Part shown: positions 11,769 through 22,467 of the stretch, in pieces
Numbering within the stretch: the first letter of the stretch is position 1
Layout of the letters: the number at the start of each line of letters is the position of its first letter
Source of the DNA: Purshia tridentata
Taxonomy: Eukaryota; Streptophyta; Magnoliopsida; Rosales; Rosaceae
DNA length: 35,152 bases
Direction: 5' to 3'
Assembly (NCBI GenBank): GCA_003254885.1
Contig: QANT01004289.1
Location: forward strand, 1 to 35,152
Translations under genes and position numbers: made by a program
Notes under the pieces: generated by a model
What the model saw: only the letters and a program-made list of their open reading frames with translations
What the model was told of the DNA's origin: nothing
Databases searched by the model: none

Positions 11769-14123
11769 CAAAATTAAACAAAAATTCTGTACAGTCTTGG
11801 GTAGAAAATTGAAAAAAAAAAAGTATATATATTTTTACGAATATCAGTATTTAGCCATATAAACTAAAGTACCAAGCACAACCAGAAGAAATATTCTGGT
11901 TAGTGAGATGACTAGGAATTTCATACTGCACTGGTCCTGCATTGTAAACATGGCCACAGATCATAGGTGACATGTAGCAACTAGAAAGTGACCTAAAATG
12001 TCATTGTTGGGAAGATAATATCTAGTAAGTGCGGTACAACTAGAATGGAGAAGTTGACCCAATTGCTAATGATATGACTGGGCCTGCATGCTAGACATTC
12101 ATTGGTGGGGATAGAAGAAGACAGTTTGGAAAAGGAGAAACTTAGAAAGTTAGGCTCTGTGGACTGAGGACTTTGGTCTATGGAGGTGGTGGGAGTGAGA
12201 TGGTTTGTCTGTTGCAGAAATGATCTCCATCTTTTTGTGAAGTGGGCTCAGAGAATCCTTCTAGAATGTGAAGGTGCAGAGGACCACAGGCAGAGTGCAT
12301 TATTTATTTATAGGTTACTTTTACAATAATAGAATTTTGCCTGTAAATGAGGATCATACTATTTTTTTCATTGTGGTGGGCAGATCCATATGAAAGCAAC
12401 ATAATATTTCAGTATCTTTTGGAAGATTTTGATCCAGTGTAAAGTAAATAATTGGTCCATTATATGCTCTATTTTAGTACTAGAATCTCACTTGGTTGGA
12501 AAATATAACCACTATTAAATGATTTAAATGTCAAAGTCGTCCTAGCAGGAATGGAATCCTAAGTACAATTCCAAGCCTTCTAGCTTTACGAAGGATATGC
12601 ACTACTATTAATTTTGACGAATATACAAAATCATAACCCAAAACTTTGCTAGTTCCCACCATTAATCCATCACATATATTGGCCAAAAAATAAAATCCAT
12701 CGCACACAATCTTTAGTTTAGAATTAAGGAGTCCTAATCCTAGGTTTGTAGTTCACAAAATATGTAAGTCGGTTCAAATAGTTGCTGGCTAATTTGGTAC
12801 TTGAGCCTTAATAAATAGATTGAATTCAAGTGGATTAGTATTTAACAAAAACATGAAATAGTAGCCCAACCTCTGTTTATTATGGGCTGAAGTTTTCTAA
12901 TCCTTATTTAAATTCCTAACCCCGTGTAGGCCTCTTGTTGCCCCTATGTTCCAAAGCCCAAAGGTTGTACCCAAAGAAATAGCTAGAATTTGTATGGTAC
13001 CTTTGCCTTACTTGCTACGTTACTATAACCAGCAATTACTGTTGGCCTGTGATAAAATTTGAACTCAAGCCTTCCTCTGATAAAAATAAATTAGATGTTA
13101 CGCATTAAACTAAATAGTTTTTGTCCATGTTACTTGAATGCTATAAATAGAAATGCAACTTAAACCAATCAACAAACCTTTTTTTTCTGAAAAAAAAACT
13201 ATAAAAAGACAATGTTGGATCTAATATTCTTGATTTCATCGCTCACCTAATCTATGTATTTTTCTTTGGGTAAAACCGTTGACCTCAATTTGAATTCTCT
13301 CTCTTTTATAGTACTGGGATCGCACCTGACTTGCTGGTCTTATATGAAGAATTGAAGAATTACATCAAATTTTGGAAATATCCCACCACGATGACCTACA
13401 TCATTAGAGACAACTCGAGCCAGACGTGCTGCAACCTAGGGATCACCGATCACCAGGCTCAAACATTGGCAATAGATGTGACTAAGGAAAGGAGCCTAAA
13501 ATTGTACGAAATGTAATTTTGTATGCTACTTTCAAATAAAAATATTTCGGGCCCAAATAAACTCAATTGCCCATATCAGATAAACGTTTGGATTAAGTTG
13601 TGAAAGCCCATTTATGGTGGACCTAAACTGCTAGTGTCCTACCCTCTTTTTGTTGGGTTAAAGTCAACGCGTACAAAAATAGCATAAACTGAGCAAAGGA
13701 AAACCCAAAAGTGTCGAACATTGAAGTTCAATCCCACAGTCAACGTTGAGGGCTTTGAGTCCGTGGTCATGATTCATGTTGGATGTTTGGTGAGCTTGAT
13801 TTGCATTTTAACCTAGCGCATTGTTATGAGAGGTGGCAATGGATATGGATCTTTCAATAATTTGATAAATATCTTATTTTGTTTATTTATCGCATCGTGT
13901 TTGAGTTAATCCACATATACAAACTCAAAATTAAGATTCTATTATTCCTAAACAAGTTTATGGTATTATAATGGAATTAATTAATGATGTGAGAAACTAA
14001 CGCATGGACATGACCTGTTTATCATTTATGGTTGGTTGAAGTCATGATTTCTTAAGATTCTTAACTTTAATTTTATGTTAAATTCCAATGATGTGCTGCC
14101 TTGCTCGAATATTTAGAGAGAGC
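11769..14123. other. Gene-free intergenic DNA
   Basis: This is AT-rich sequence with no recognisable gene. A short open frame at 13331-13516 sits in a locally more GC-rich patch (about 13310-13515). It has no recognised domain and no visible exon partners, so it could be a degraded transposon piece. Confidence 0.5.
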
Positions 14124-14154
14124 GAGTAGATACTAGATAGAGCCTAGAGGAGGC

Positions 14155-14194
<40 letters not shown>

Positions 14195-14229
14195 TATTGA
14201 GTAGATACTAGATAGAGCCTAGAGGAGGC

Positions 14230-14295
<66 letters not shown>
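14124..14295. repeat. Duplicated unit carrying two (AAT)n microsatellites
   Basis: The sequence GAGTAGATACTAGATAGAGC plus CTAGAGGAGGCATA, followed by a (TAA)n tract, occurs twice in tandem, starting at 14124 and 14199. The second tract is longer (about 60 bp against about 37 bp). This is a replication-slippage or unequal-exchange product and should be highly polymorphic. Confidence 0.9.
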
Positions 14296-14296
<1 letters not shown>

Positions 14297-15383
14297 GGCA
14301 ACAAATGGATGGAATTCAATAATATTAGTAGCAAGACCCCACCATCAGTACTAAGTTCCAAGTTTTAGCGAAGAAGGTCTAAAATGGTTGGCGGCTTCAT
14401 AAGATTAATTAGGAAGCAGCACACAGTCCACTCTCCTTAATTGGGTCTTTGATTATTAGTATCCTCAATTATTTCTGTTTCACGAACATTTCCAAAATGA
14501 CAGACTTTCTCTTCTTTGTTTATCATTCGCACGCCACACGTTTGAGTCGGTAACTCTTTTACTTCAATTATTGTAAGCCAAGGGGTCTTTCTCATCCAGA
14601 AGATAAGAAGAAGAGAATAGCCACCTTTACGTGAAGTTCCCCCACTTGGCAATCCCAAAAGTCCTTCTTACCCCCCAAGGTCCACAACTCAATCTCCCAA
14701 AACTCCTTAACTTTGGACTATAGTTTGTTAAGAGTTGGAATAAGTTGTTTAGGGTTATAATTTTCTTATGATTGATTAGGTTTGTAAATATAGTATTAGT
14801 TGATAGTCTAATAATATAATGTGTTATACTGTTTATATGAATCGGAGTTGATTTAATTAACTAAATATCTTACACACTCAAATTTGAAATCTCTTTCTCC
14901 TTTATAATAATGTTATGACGAATAATAATGACAAGTTCAATAAACTTTGAATTACGCTGTAAATTAAAAATATATTCTACTTAATATATATAATAATACA
15001 ATTATTTATTTAATGTGAAAAAAATGTACGCGGTTCACACCATTCTAAACCAAGAATTTTTTCGATGTTTACAATTTTTAAACATAAACTATTACAATTT
15101 TCACTTCGCTTCCGTACCCTTCGAAATTGAGAGGAGAGCAGTCCATTTCTAGAAATATAAAAGAGTTAGGTTTTAACGGTGGAGATATTTTATGATTTTG
15201 ATTGAAGCTTCTATTATAAATTCATAATTAATAGTTAATACAATATCGGTCAAAGTCTTCCAAACACGTTTTGAAATGCCAAGAAAGAAAAGTTCAAACA
15301 TCAAATAAATTATCAACATATTAAAAAAATCATATGTTAAAAAAATCATATGTCTCCACTTGCATTCCTTAGCACAAGACTTT
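14296..15383. other. Intergenic DNA and distal promoter of the first LEA_2 gene
   Basis: No gene is recognised. Near the gene, GGTCAA at 15248-15253 (complement TTGACC) is a W-box core for WRKY factors. It sits next to AAACACGTTTTG, which resembles the CGCGTTTG block of the later paralogues. A short tandem repeat, TTAAAAAAATCATATG twice, ends just before 15352. Confidence 0.4.
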
Positions 15384-15391
15384 TATAAATA
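15384..15391 (+). promoter_or_regulatory. TATA box of the first LEA_2 gene
   Basis: TATAAATA lies 183 bp before the start codon at 15567. It falls inside the open frame that extends upstream of that codon, so in-frame ATG codons before about 15415 would not be in the mRNA. This decides the start. Confidence 0.65.
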
Positions 15392-15566
15392 CAGCAAACT
15401 CTTGCCTCCAAACACATTCAAGCAGTACTCATCCACCTCTTCACAGCTTTCTGCAATTCAATTTGGTACCCAGCAAAGAGAAACATCAAGAGAAAAAGAC
15501 CCAGTTTTTCTTTTTCCACAACACAAACACAAACATATATATACCCAACAAACATTCACACACACA

Positions 15567-16118
15567 ATGAAGAAAGAAGGAGGAAGAACAAAGTGCCTGG
15601 CATATGTTGCCATTTTCATTGTGTTTCAGATCATTGTCATCACGGTCTTTGCACTCACCGTGATGAAAGTAAAGGGTCCCAAAGTGAGGTTCGGAACTGT
15701 GACAGCAAGCAATTTCAACAACGTATCCACAAGTTCTCTATCTGTGAGCATGGACTTGGTGACCCAATTTGCAGTGAAGAACACAAACTTCGGCCACTTC
15801 AAGTACGAGGACAGCACCGTCACGATCTTGTATCAAGGCCAAGCAATAGGGACGGCCACTATTCTGAAGGGAAAAGCCAAGGCTAGGTCCACCAGAAGAA
15901 CTGATGTTACCATTAGCATTAGCACAGACAAGCTTACAGGCACCACAAACCTTGCAAGTGACATAAACGCAGGGTCCTTGCCGCTGACCAGTGAGGCCAC
16001 CTTGAAAGGCAAAGTGGAGTTGATAAAGATCATCAAGAAGAACAAGTCTGGCAAAATGAGCTGCACCTTTTCAGTCAGTTTGGCCGACAAGACTGTCAAG
16101 GATTTGAAATGCAAGTGA
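15567..16118 (+). CDS. LEA_2-domain (NDR1/HIN1-like) membrane protein, At1g64065-like, copy A
   Basis: This single-exon gene encodes 183 residues. A short basic cytosolic tail (1-10) precedes one transmembrane segment (about 11-33, ending FALTVMKVK) and then a LEA_2-type beta domain (about 40-183). The family signature KNTNFGHFKY is at 71-80. Two cysteines near the C-terminus, Cys166 and Cys182, are separated by 15 residues as in every copy here, and may pair. The open frame continues upstream to 15360, but the TATA box at 15384 lies inside that extension, so I start at 15567. It is the most RBOHF-proximal copy and, with copy B, diverges most from the later ones. Family members are proposed to act at plasma membrane or ER in stress and defence. 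The role of this protein is not shown by the sequence. Confidence 0.9.
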   Translation: MKKEGGRTKCLAYVAIFIVFQIIVITVFALTVMKVKGPKVRFGTVTASNFNNVSTSSLSVSMDLVTQFAVKNTNFGHFKYEDSTVTILYQGQAIGTATILKGKAKARSTRRTDVTISISTDKLTGTTNLASDINAGSLPLTSEATLKGKVELIKIIKKNKSGKMSCTFSVSLADKTVKDLKCK

Positions 16119-16505
16119 TGGAATTGAATTCCTATGTGTTTTTGATTACTTGCTCTGTTTCTGTTTGATATATTTTTTTTAAGGGGACTGTTGTTATGTT
16201 AAGTCTCTACTTTGTGTATTTTTTGTGTCTTCTTTTTTACATTTGGCCCATTTGGGCATTGTTGCAGATGTAGTTTGTTGTAGGCTTCTGGATTGCTGAG
16301 TTATATTGATTATACATTCTTTTACGATTATTTTCATATGGAGTTCAGAGTAATTTATGCTTCTTTGGGTAGTGATAGGTTTAACTAGGCTACATACCTC
16401 AAATATTAATTTCTTGATGTTAATTCGAGTATGCATTAGTGAATATGAAGTTAATTATTAGGATGGTTTTGAACAGGGTTTTTCAAATTAACATCGTATA
16501 TGTTA
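16119..16505. other. 3' flank of LEA_2 copy A
   Basis: AT-rich downstream sequence containing the 3' UTR. No canonical AATAAA is obvious close to the stop, and no gene is seen. Confidence 0.5.
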
Positions 16506-17192
16506 TAATAACATCTACTATAATCAAGGTTTTTTTTGAAATTTGGTCCCTAAAAATAATTAAGGTCAGCCTAAATATTGTATTGCCCAATAAAAAAGCT
16601 TATTAACTAGATTTGTGGGATTCTTAGTTAAGAGCATTTACCCTATATCTGAAGTGCTGAATTTGAATACCCATCTTTCAAATTTTATGTAATAAATTCA
16701 GTCTTATATTTCATAATTCTCATATGATAAACGCTTAAACAGGCTGCGAAAGGGAAAAGGTCCCAGGACATGAGGTGAATAAAAAAATTCTAAACCATGT
16801 CCAAAAGATAAAAAAAAAAGGAAGGGTGAGACTATTCCAACCACCCTAAAAATTATTTTAAAGATAATACCAATTCTATCCCACCAACATAGCCACCCTC
16901 CCCAACCGCCAACGCCACCATCCCAGCCACCACAACCGCCACCCTTTATTCTCTCCCATCCCTTGCCACCCTCTACTCTTTCTCCCCTCCCCTGCCACTC
17001 TATTCTTTCTCCCATCTCTCCTGCCACCTTATTTTCTCTCTCCACCACCCCATCTCCTCCCAAACCCTCGCCCTCACCCCCCCTTGGATCAACCCCCCAG
17101 ATCCGCCCAATCCCATCTCTCCCCCACCCAATCCCCTAAGACTCGAGATGAGAGAGAGAAGATGCAGGGAGAAGGCTAATTGGGGTGGAGGT
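16506..17192. repeat. Tandem duplication, copy 1 (687 bp)
   Basis: Begins TAATAACATCTACTATAATC and ends GGGGTGGAGGT. Copy 2 at 17194-17864 is nearly identical. The segment includes an unusual C-rich plus-strand tract (about 16880-17120, many CCACC and CTCCC runs). Open frames in the tract are low-complexity and not credible genes. It may be a transposon fragment of unknown type. Confidence 0.9.
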
Positions 17193-17193
17193 N
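17193..17193. other. Single ambiguous base (N) at the duplication junction
   Basis: The only N in the window falls exactly between the two copies of the tandem duplication, which suggests a join between contigs rather than a sequenced base. Confidence 0.95.
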
Positions 17194-17864
17194 TAATAAC
17201 ATCTACTATAATCAATGTTTTTTTTTTGAAATTTGGTCCCTAAAAATAATTAAGGTCAGCCTAAATATTGTACTGCCCAATAAAAAAGCTTATTAACTAG
17301 ATTTGTGGGATTCTTAGTTAAGAGCATTTACCCTATATCTGAAGTGCTGAATTTGAATACCCATCTTTCAAATTTTATGTAATAAATTCAGTCTTATATT
17401 TCATAATTCTCATATGATAAACGCTTAAACAGGTTGCGAAAGGGAAAAGGTCCCAGGACATGAGGTGAATAAAAAAATTCTAAACCATGTCCAAAAGAAA
17501 AAAAAAAAAGGAAGGGTGAGACTATTCCAACCACCCTAAAAATGATTTTAAAAATAATACCAATTCTATCCCACCAACATAGCCACCCTCCCCAACCGCC
17601 AACGCCACCATCCCAGCCACCACAACCGCCACCCTTTATTCTCTCCCATCCCTTGCCACCCTCTACTCTTTCTCCCCTCCCCTGCCATCTCTCCTGCCAC
17701 CTTATTTTCTCTCTCCACCACCCCATCTCCTCCCAAACCCTCGCCCTCACCCCCCTTGGATCAACCCCCCAGATCCGCCCAATCCCATCTCTCCCCCATC
17801 CAATCCCCTAAGACTCGAGATGAGAGAGAGAAGATGCAGGGAGAAGGCTAATTGGGGTGGAGGT
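17194..17864. repeat. Tandem duplication, copy 2 (671 bp)
   Basis: Near-identical to 16506-17192. Differences are a few substitutions, changes in homopolymer length, and a 17-bp loss in the C-rich part (at about 17686). Beyond 17864 the sequence continues GGGGATAGGTG, which copy 1 lacks because it stops at the N. Confidence 0.9.
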
Positions 17865-19247
17865 GGGGATAGGTGATTGTTTTCGGGTGGAAGGGGTAAA
17901 ATAGGAACATTCAGAAAAAAATATTGTAGAGTGGTAAACTCAATACACAAAGGTGGTTAGAATAGCTTCGGACAACAAAATAATCAAATTTTGTTTTATC
18001 CATCGGTTTTAGGCAAGTGGTTTTGGTCATATTTAAATAAATGTGGGCCCTATTTCATTGAGAAGAAAGTGAGTTAGTTCGAAATCAATGTGAGTTTGCA
18101 TTGGTTACTTTATGTGTGAAATGGGAAAGTATGAGTTTCATTTCACCCACTACCTTCTTGGCTTTTTTTCCTTTGTTGAGAAGGAAGATTTAAAAAATGT
18201 GAAACCAACTTGTTTTAGGAAAAATAAATTTTTAAATAATGCGTATCTCAACACTAGTACACTAAATGTAAAAGGAGAAAATTAGTGCTCTACACTTTAT
18301 GGTGCATTTGTTTTATCAGAAAACCATAGAAAGATAAATGTGTGCAAAACCTAATTTTTAGGTGTTTGCTTTATTCAGTTATTCAATCGGTACAATCTCA
18401 TTATACAAGTAAAGCCCTCTTTACCAAGAGAAATACTAGTTGTTCTCCTTTTATGCCTTTTTACTTCTCTCGTCTATTTTGTAATATAATCTTACGATTG
18501 AATAAAATATCTCTATAAAAGCTTAATCAAACAAAACAATCATTTAGTCATCTAACTACTATTAAATAAATAAACGGTGAATCTAATTATTAACTATTAT
18601 ATCTTTTTTCTTTTGGCCAAGAACTATTATATCTCTTTGAACATTAAAAAAGAGAAGACACAAAAGAGAAAATAACTAGCAATCATTTTCCTAAATAACA
18701 ATGCTAGAGGCCACTTTATATCCCAATTAATGTGATAAATGAAATGTTAGTTTATTGCTTGCTGTAAATAAATGAGGTGTAGAGTGGGTTCATAGATGAA
18801 TAAATGACAAATTCTCATTCATATTAGTTGGCTTCCCAAAATATAAGCTGACCCGAATTTTTTGAATTCTTTGACCCGAGTCCTTTGATTGGGCCTAATA
18901 GAAAAGGATATGGGCCGAACCACATCCCAACCTCAATGAATATTTAACTGGGCTTTGAGCCTAATTACACCCAACAGCTAATGAAGAAGTTTTATAGGCC
19001 TGGTTTTCCTTTGTTGGAAGCTTCTATTTGAGTCCATATACTTGAGTTTTTGGTTTTTTTGGTCAGAAACTTCTAAATATTCAAACTCGACCAACATCGT
19101 CCAAGCGCCTCTATTGACAATTTGCCTCAAGACCAAAGATTTTTCAACACGTACACACTACAAGAAAAGGAGTATACCCCGTCATTTCCTTCACTCTTCC
19201 ATGACATTTCCAGATAATACAAGCTCTTGGGGACCCTCACCCAACAG
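17865..19247. other. Intergenic DNA upstream of LEA_2 copy B
   Basis: No gene is recognised. In the last 200 bp, TTGAC (about 19114-19118) is a W-box core. CACTACAAGAAAA at about 19157-19169 matches a CACTA-transposon terminus but has no partner end that I can see. Confidence 0.45.
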
Positions 19248-19255
19248 TATATATT
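19248..19255 (+). promoter_or_regulatory. TATA box of LEA_2 copy B
   Basis: TATATATT lies 126 bp before the ATG at 19374. The longer open frame starting at 19227 begins before this box, so its first ATG should not be transcribed. Confidence 0.55.
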
Positions 19256-19373
19256 GCTAGCAACCAACCTCATATTTCACCAACAAATTGCAAACAAATT
19301 AATTCAACTTAGACACACATTACATTTTGGCACATACCCATTTGATCAGTGCACCCAAAAAGAGCCTGCAGCC

Positions 19374-19946
19374 ATGTTGGAGTCTGAGAGGTTCAAGAAG
19401 ATCCAGCAGAACAGAAAATGCTATGCATACATTGCCGTCTTTGTTGTGTTCCAAGTGATAGTCATGGCCGTTTTTGGAGCAACTGTGATGAAAATCAAAA
19501 CCCCAAGTGTCAGACTTCGATCCGTGACAGTCGAAAACCTAGACTTCACTGCTTCCAATAGCACATCTCCCTCCTTCAACATGACCTTGATTGCTGAGGT
19601 TGCAGTGAGGAACAAGAATTTTGGGCACTTCAAGTTTGATCTCACCACAGCCAATGTCACATATGGGGATGTCATTGTGGGCAAAGGTGACATAATCAAA
19701 TCAAAGGCCAAAGCTAGGAAGACTAAGAGAATGAATGTGACCATTGAAGTGAGCTCAGCTGGGGTAGATAGTGCCATGCTTAGCAATGATCTGAATGCAG
19801 GGAATGTGACACTGAGCGCTCTTTCCAGAGTGAGAGGGAAGGTCACAGTGATGGGGCTCATGAAGAAGCGCAAGACTGCCAACATGAACTGCTCAATGGT
19901 TGTGAATTTGCCAAGCCAGAAAGTTTACAATTTGACGTGTAAATGA
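19374..19946 (+). CDS. LEA_2-domain (NDR1/HIN1-like) membrane protein, At1g64065-like, copy B
   Basis: This intronless gene encodes 190 residues. A charged cytosolic tail (1-15) is followed by one transmembrane helix (about 17-39, CYAYIAVFVVF to GATVMK) and a LEA_2 domain (about 45-190). The RNKNFGHFKF motif at 79-88 corresponds to KNTNFGHFKY of copy A, and the Cys173/Cys189 pair is conserved. It has seven N-glycosylation sequons (Asn62, 69, 94, 121, 144, 172, 186), against one in copy A and none in the copies near 24 and 27 kb. That fits a lumenal or apoplastic domain and makes this copy distinct. A degraded sequence at 25471-25558 is closest to this copy. The start at 19374 is preferred because the TATA box at 19248 falls inside the longer frame. 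The function is unproven. Confidence 0.9.
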   Translation: MLESERFKKIQQNRKCYAYIAVFVVFQVIVMAVFGATVMKIKTPSVRLRSVTVENLDFTASNSTSPSFNMTLIAEVAVRNKNFGHFKFDLTTANVTYGDVIVGKGDIIKSKAKARKTKRMNVTIEVSSAGVDSAMLSNDLNAGNVTLSALSRVRGKVTVMGLMKKRKTANMNCSMVVNLPSQKVYNLTCK

Positions 19947-20220
19947 TGATATTGATATCATCTTTGTTCTTGTTTGTTTTTTTTTGTGATGGACTCTGTT
20001 TTACTTCCATGTTTGGTGGCCTTTGAATATGTTTACATAGGTAGCTAATATGTAGCTTAATTATTTTTTATTTATTGATCGAAATAAAACTAATAAAGAA
20101 ATGTGTTGAGAATGTTGATGCACAAATTTTGTCAAGTAGTCAACCTAGCCTCTGATCTCCACATCAAGTCCTACGTTGATCACCACTTCGCTCTCCTTCT
20201 GTCCTGCACACTAAAAGAAG
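19947..20220. other. 3' flank of LEA_2 copy B running into LTR-like sequence
   Basis: Contains an AATAAAA stretch at about 20083, a possible poly(A) signal. From about 20113 the sequence reads continuously, across the solo LTR insertion, into the GC-richer retroelement-like sequence after 20528. Confidence 0.4.
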
Positions 20221-20523
20221 TGTTGGAATTAATGCATTTTAATATTTTGATTTAATGGCAGCAGCCAACTTAAGTTCTCCAGACAGAGCATGGCTTGTCT
20301 TTAGTCTCCCTAGGCAAAGCTTTTCAGTTTTCTAGAAAAGAGTCGGCTAGAGTTAAATGAGTTTATTTATATGTCTTTTGCTGATGTATTCAAACACAAC
20401 TTTCAGTCTTAATGAAAATTCCCCAAGAGCTCTGCTGTAGCAACTCAATCACTTGTGTTCTTTGCATAAGTTTTCTTCAGTAAACTCCTTCGTTAGTTTC
20501 TTGTTAATTCATTTTTTTCAACA
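20221..20523. mobile_element. Solo LTR of a retrotransposon
   Basis: Starts TGTTGGAATT and ends TTCAACA, giving the 5' TG...CA 3' ends and TGTTG/CAACA inverted termini of an LTR. It is flanked by a perfect 5-bp target duplication AGAAG (20216-20220 and 20524-20528). There is no second LTR or gag-pol, so the internal part was lost by LTR-LTR recombination. Copia affiliation is a guess from size (303 bp). Confidence 0.88.
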
Positions 20524-21260
20524 AGAAGAACACTAAGCATAAAGGGGAAACTGGTGTGGTATCGGCCAAGGACCCTCTGACGCTCAAGTCAATAATCACA
20601 CATTCTTTCAAAGTATTAGGGTTGCATACATACTTGAGGGCTAGCATACCCTATTTATAATGATTATGACCGTGGGTCTCCTGATCCTTATCCAATTAAG
20701 GTTTCTGGCAACTTGCCGTCTAAGTCTTAGATTAGGATAGGCTGTGACTCCTTGTCTCACCACCTGGGACCCATGGGTCCTTAAGTGCCATCCTGAGCTA
20801 ACATCGGTAGTGGGCCATCTCTAGAGCGCCTCACTCCTAGGACATTCTTTGGGTGTAGGCCTTCAAAACTCCCCTATAGCGAACCCCTTAGCCCAGATAC
20901 TTAGGGTTTGAGCCTCCTTAAGTGCAGAGGCAAAGTTATCCTTACCCTTGCATGCTTATTGCACCAAAGCCTACTCAAGCCTCGAGCTTCTATGATATCG
21001 ATCACTCGTATCGATAAGAGTTACCCATGGGTCCATCACAGGCTACAACCCGTGTCTAAGCCAAGGTTGGCCTAGCCTTGCTTCTTTGGATCACCAAGTC
21101 TCATTGCCCTTGGCCCATTGGTCACCAAGCCCACCATTGGGCCTTGGTCTTTTGGGTCTAAAGCCCATTTTTGAGCCTCACCCCATCCACTATACCTTTC
21201 AGGCCTATGATCATGTTTTTAGTCTTTTGGGTCTTTTTATTAGCCCATGTATGGACAAAC
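20524..21260 (-). mobile_element. Degraded LTR-retrotransposon sequence (probable older LTR)
   Basis: This is markedly more GC-rich than its surroundings. CCCTATTTATA at about 20659-20669 is the complement of TATAAATAGGG, a TATA box of LTR-promoter type on the minus strand. The solo LTR at 20221-20523 appears to be inserted into this older element. Outer boundaries and target duplication are not found, so identification is tentative. Confidence 0.4.
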
Positions 21261-22340
21261 AACAATATGAAGACCATTCAAGCCGTACCGTTTCCATTTT
21301 TACAACGCATAGTTCTGATCGATCAATATGGGTATCAACAAAGAGTATATCACAAATTGGGTAAAGATTTAAATTATAATATATGATGTTTTTAATCTAT
21401 CTATCTATTACCAATTAATTTTTGGCTAGATAAAACTTAGTGTTGAATTTATTATTTTGTTGTATCTAATGTTTTTTACTTTATTTTAATATTGTATACT
21501 ATATAACATAAAGTTAAAATTTGTGGTTGGATGGACTGTGAGTATCACGTTATGGATTGTGTTCTGTATGATATGATCTTAATGGTTACAAACCTCCTCT
21601 CGCCCAAATTTTTTCTTTTGAAAATTGATGGAATAAAGATTAGATGAAAAAAAGAAGTAAAAATGGTAGGTAGCACTCTAATAGAGGTGCTGTAGAGAGA
21701 ATAAAGGGGAAATTGCAATAAAGAGAAAGTAATTGTATTATCTGTTGCCCAAAAGAAATATATTAAGGGACTACTTATACAAGGAAAAGGAAATAACAAA
21801 GACAATGAACCCATTACGCGTATTCACAGGTACAAGGGACACATCATATTAACTAAGAAGGAGAAAATTGCTATATTATTCAAGAAATAGTAAATAAGAA
21901 TTAAGTAGCAGTGGATAGTGATTGCAACAAAACAGGTAGTATTTAAATCATATCATTCTATTTAAGAAGAAAAAGTGATTCAAAATTTAGACAACAACAA
22001 AACAGAGCATATGATATAGATTTCAAGTTCACCTCTAAGCTCTTTCGTCTTTCATTTAATTGTGGAGAAAGTTATATTGCTTAATGCTGTAATAAGGTTT
22101 AAAAAAAAAAAAACTTGTAATGAGAGAGTTGTTAGTGGAGAAGGATGGTACTTTGAACCAGAAAATACAAATAAGCTTGAGGAAATTATGCAAGAAAAAG
22201 CTTGGTAGAAAGGGAGAAAGTGGAAAGTGAAAATGTGACAGATAAATGCACCTTTTTATTACTTGTTTTGTTTATAAAACTTCTACTTGTACTGTAAAAT
22301 AAAGGATGGTGGCTAACATAGGTGGAGCGAGGAAACTTTG
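21261..22340. other. AT-rich intergenic DNA
   Basis: No gene, RNA gene or bounded element is recognised. Open frames here are short and AT-rich. Confidence 0.5.
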
Positions 22341-22467
22341 TGTGTAATAGGGGTATATACCCTTTTTACTCTTACATCAAGTAATTATAGGGGTGTATAC
22401 CCTTTTACTCTTACAACAAGTAATTATATACCCTTTTACAGTAAGGGTATATACCCTTTACACACAA
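22341..22467. repeat. Palindromic short tandem repeat
   Basis: A roughly 40-bp unit containing GGGGTATATACCCTTTT and ACTCTTACA(T/A)CAAGTAATTAT is repeated twice and begins a third time. The outer ends are inverted: TTGTGTGTAATAGGGG at the left and CCCTTTACACACAA at the right. GGGTATATACCC is itself a perfect palindrome and occurs at both ends. This may be a small MITE. Confidence 0.7.

Noticed and set aside
13331..13516. 61-codon open frame between RBOHF and the LEA_2 cluster
   Set aside because: No recognised domain, no promoter or neighbouring exons, and length within chance expectation. Noted only as a possible transposon fragment.
14437..14658. 73-codon minus-strand open frame
   Set aside because: No family recognised and no supporting exon or promoter signals.
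15360..15566. 69-codon N-terminal extension of LEA_2 copy A
   Set aside because: The TATA box at 15384 lies inside it, so the extension should not be transcribed. Paralogues start right before the transmembrane region.
16704..17950. Glycine/tryptophan-rich and proline-rich open frames on both strands of the tandem duplication
   Set aside because: They are low-complexity translations of a C-rich tract, with no start context, domain or exon structure.
19157..19169. CACTACAAGAAAA in the promoter of copy B as a CACTA transposon end
   Set aside because: No matching inverted end or target duplication nearby. It could be chance or a fragment.
19227..19373. 49-codon N-terminal extension of LEA_2 copy B
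   Set aside because: It begins upstream of the TATA box at 19248 and has no similarity to the other copies.
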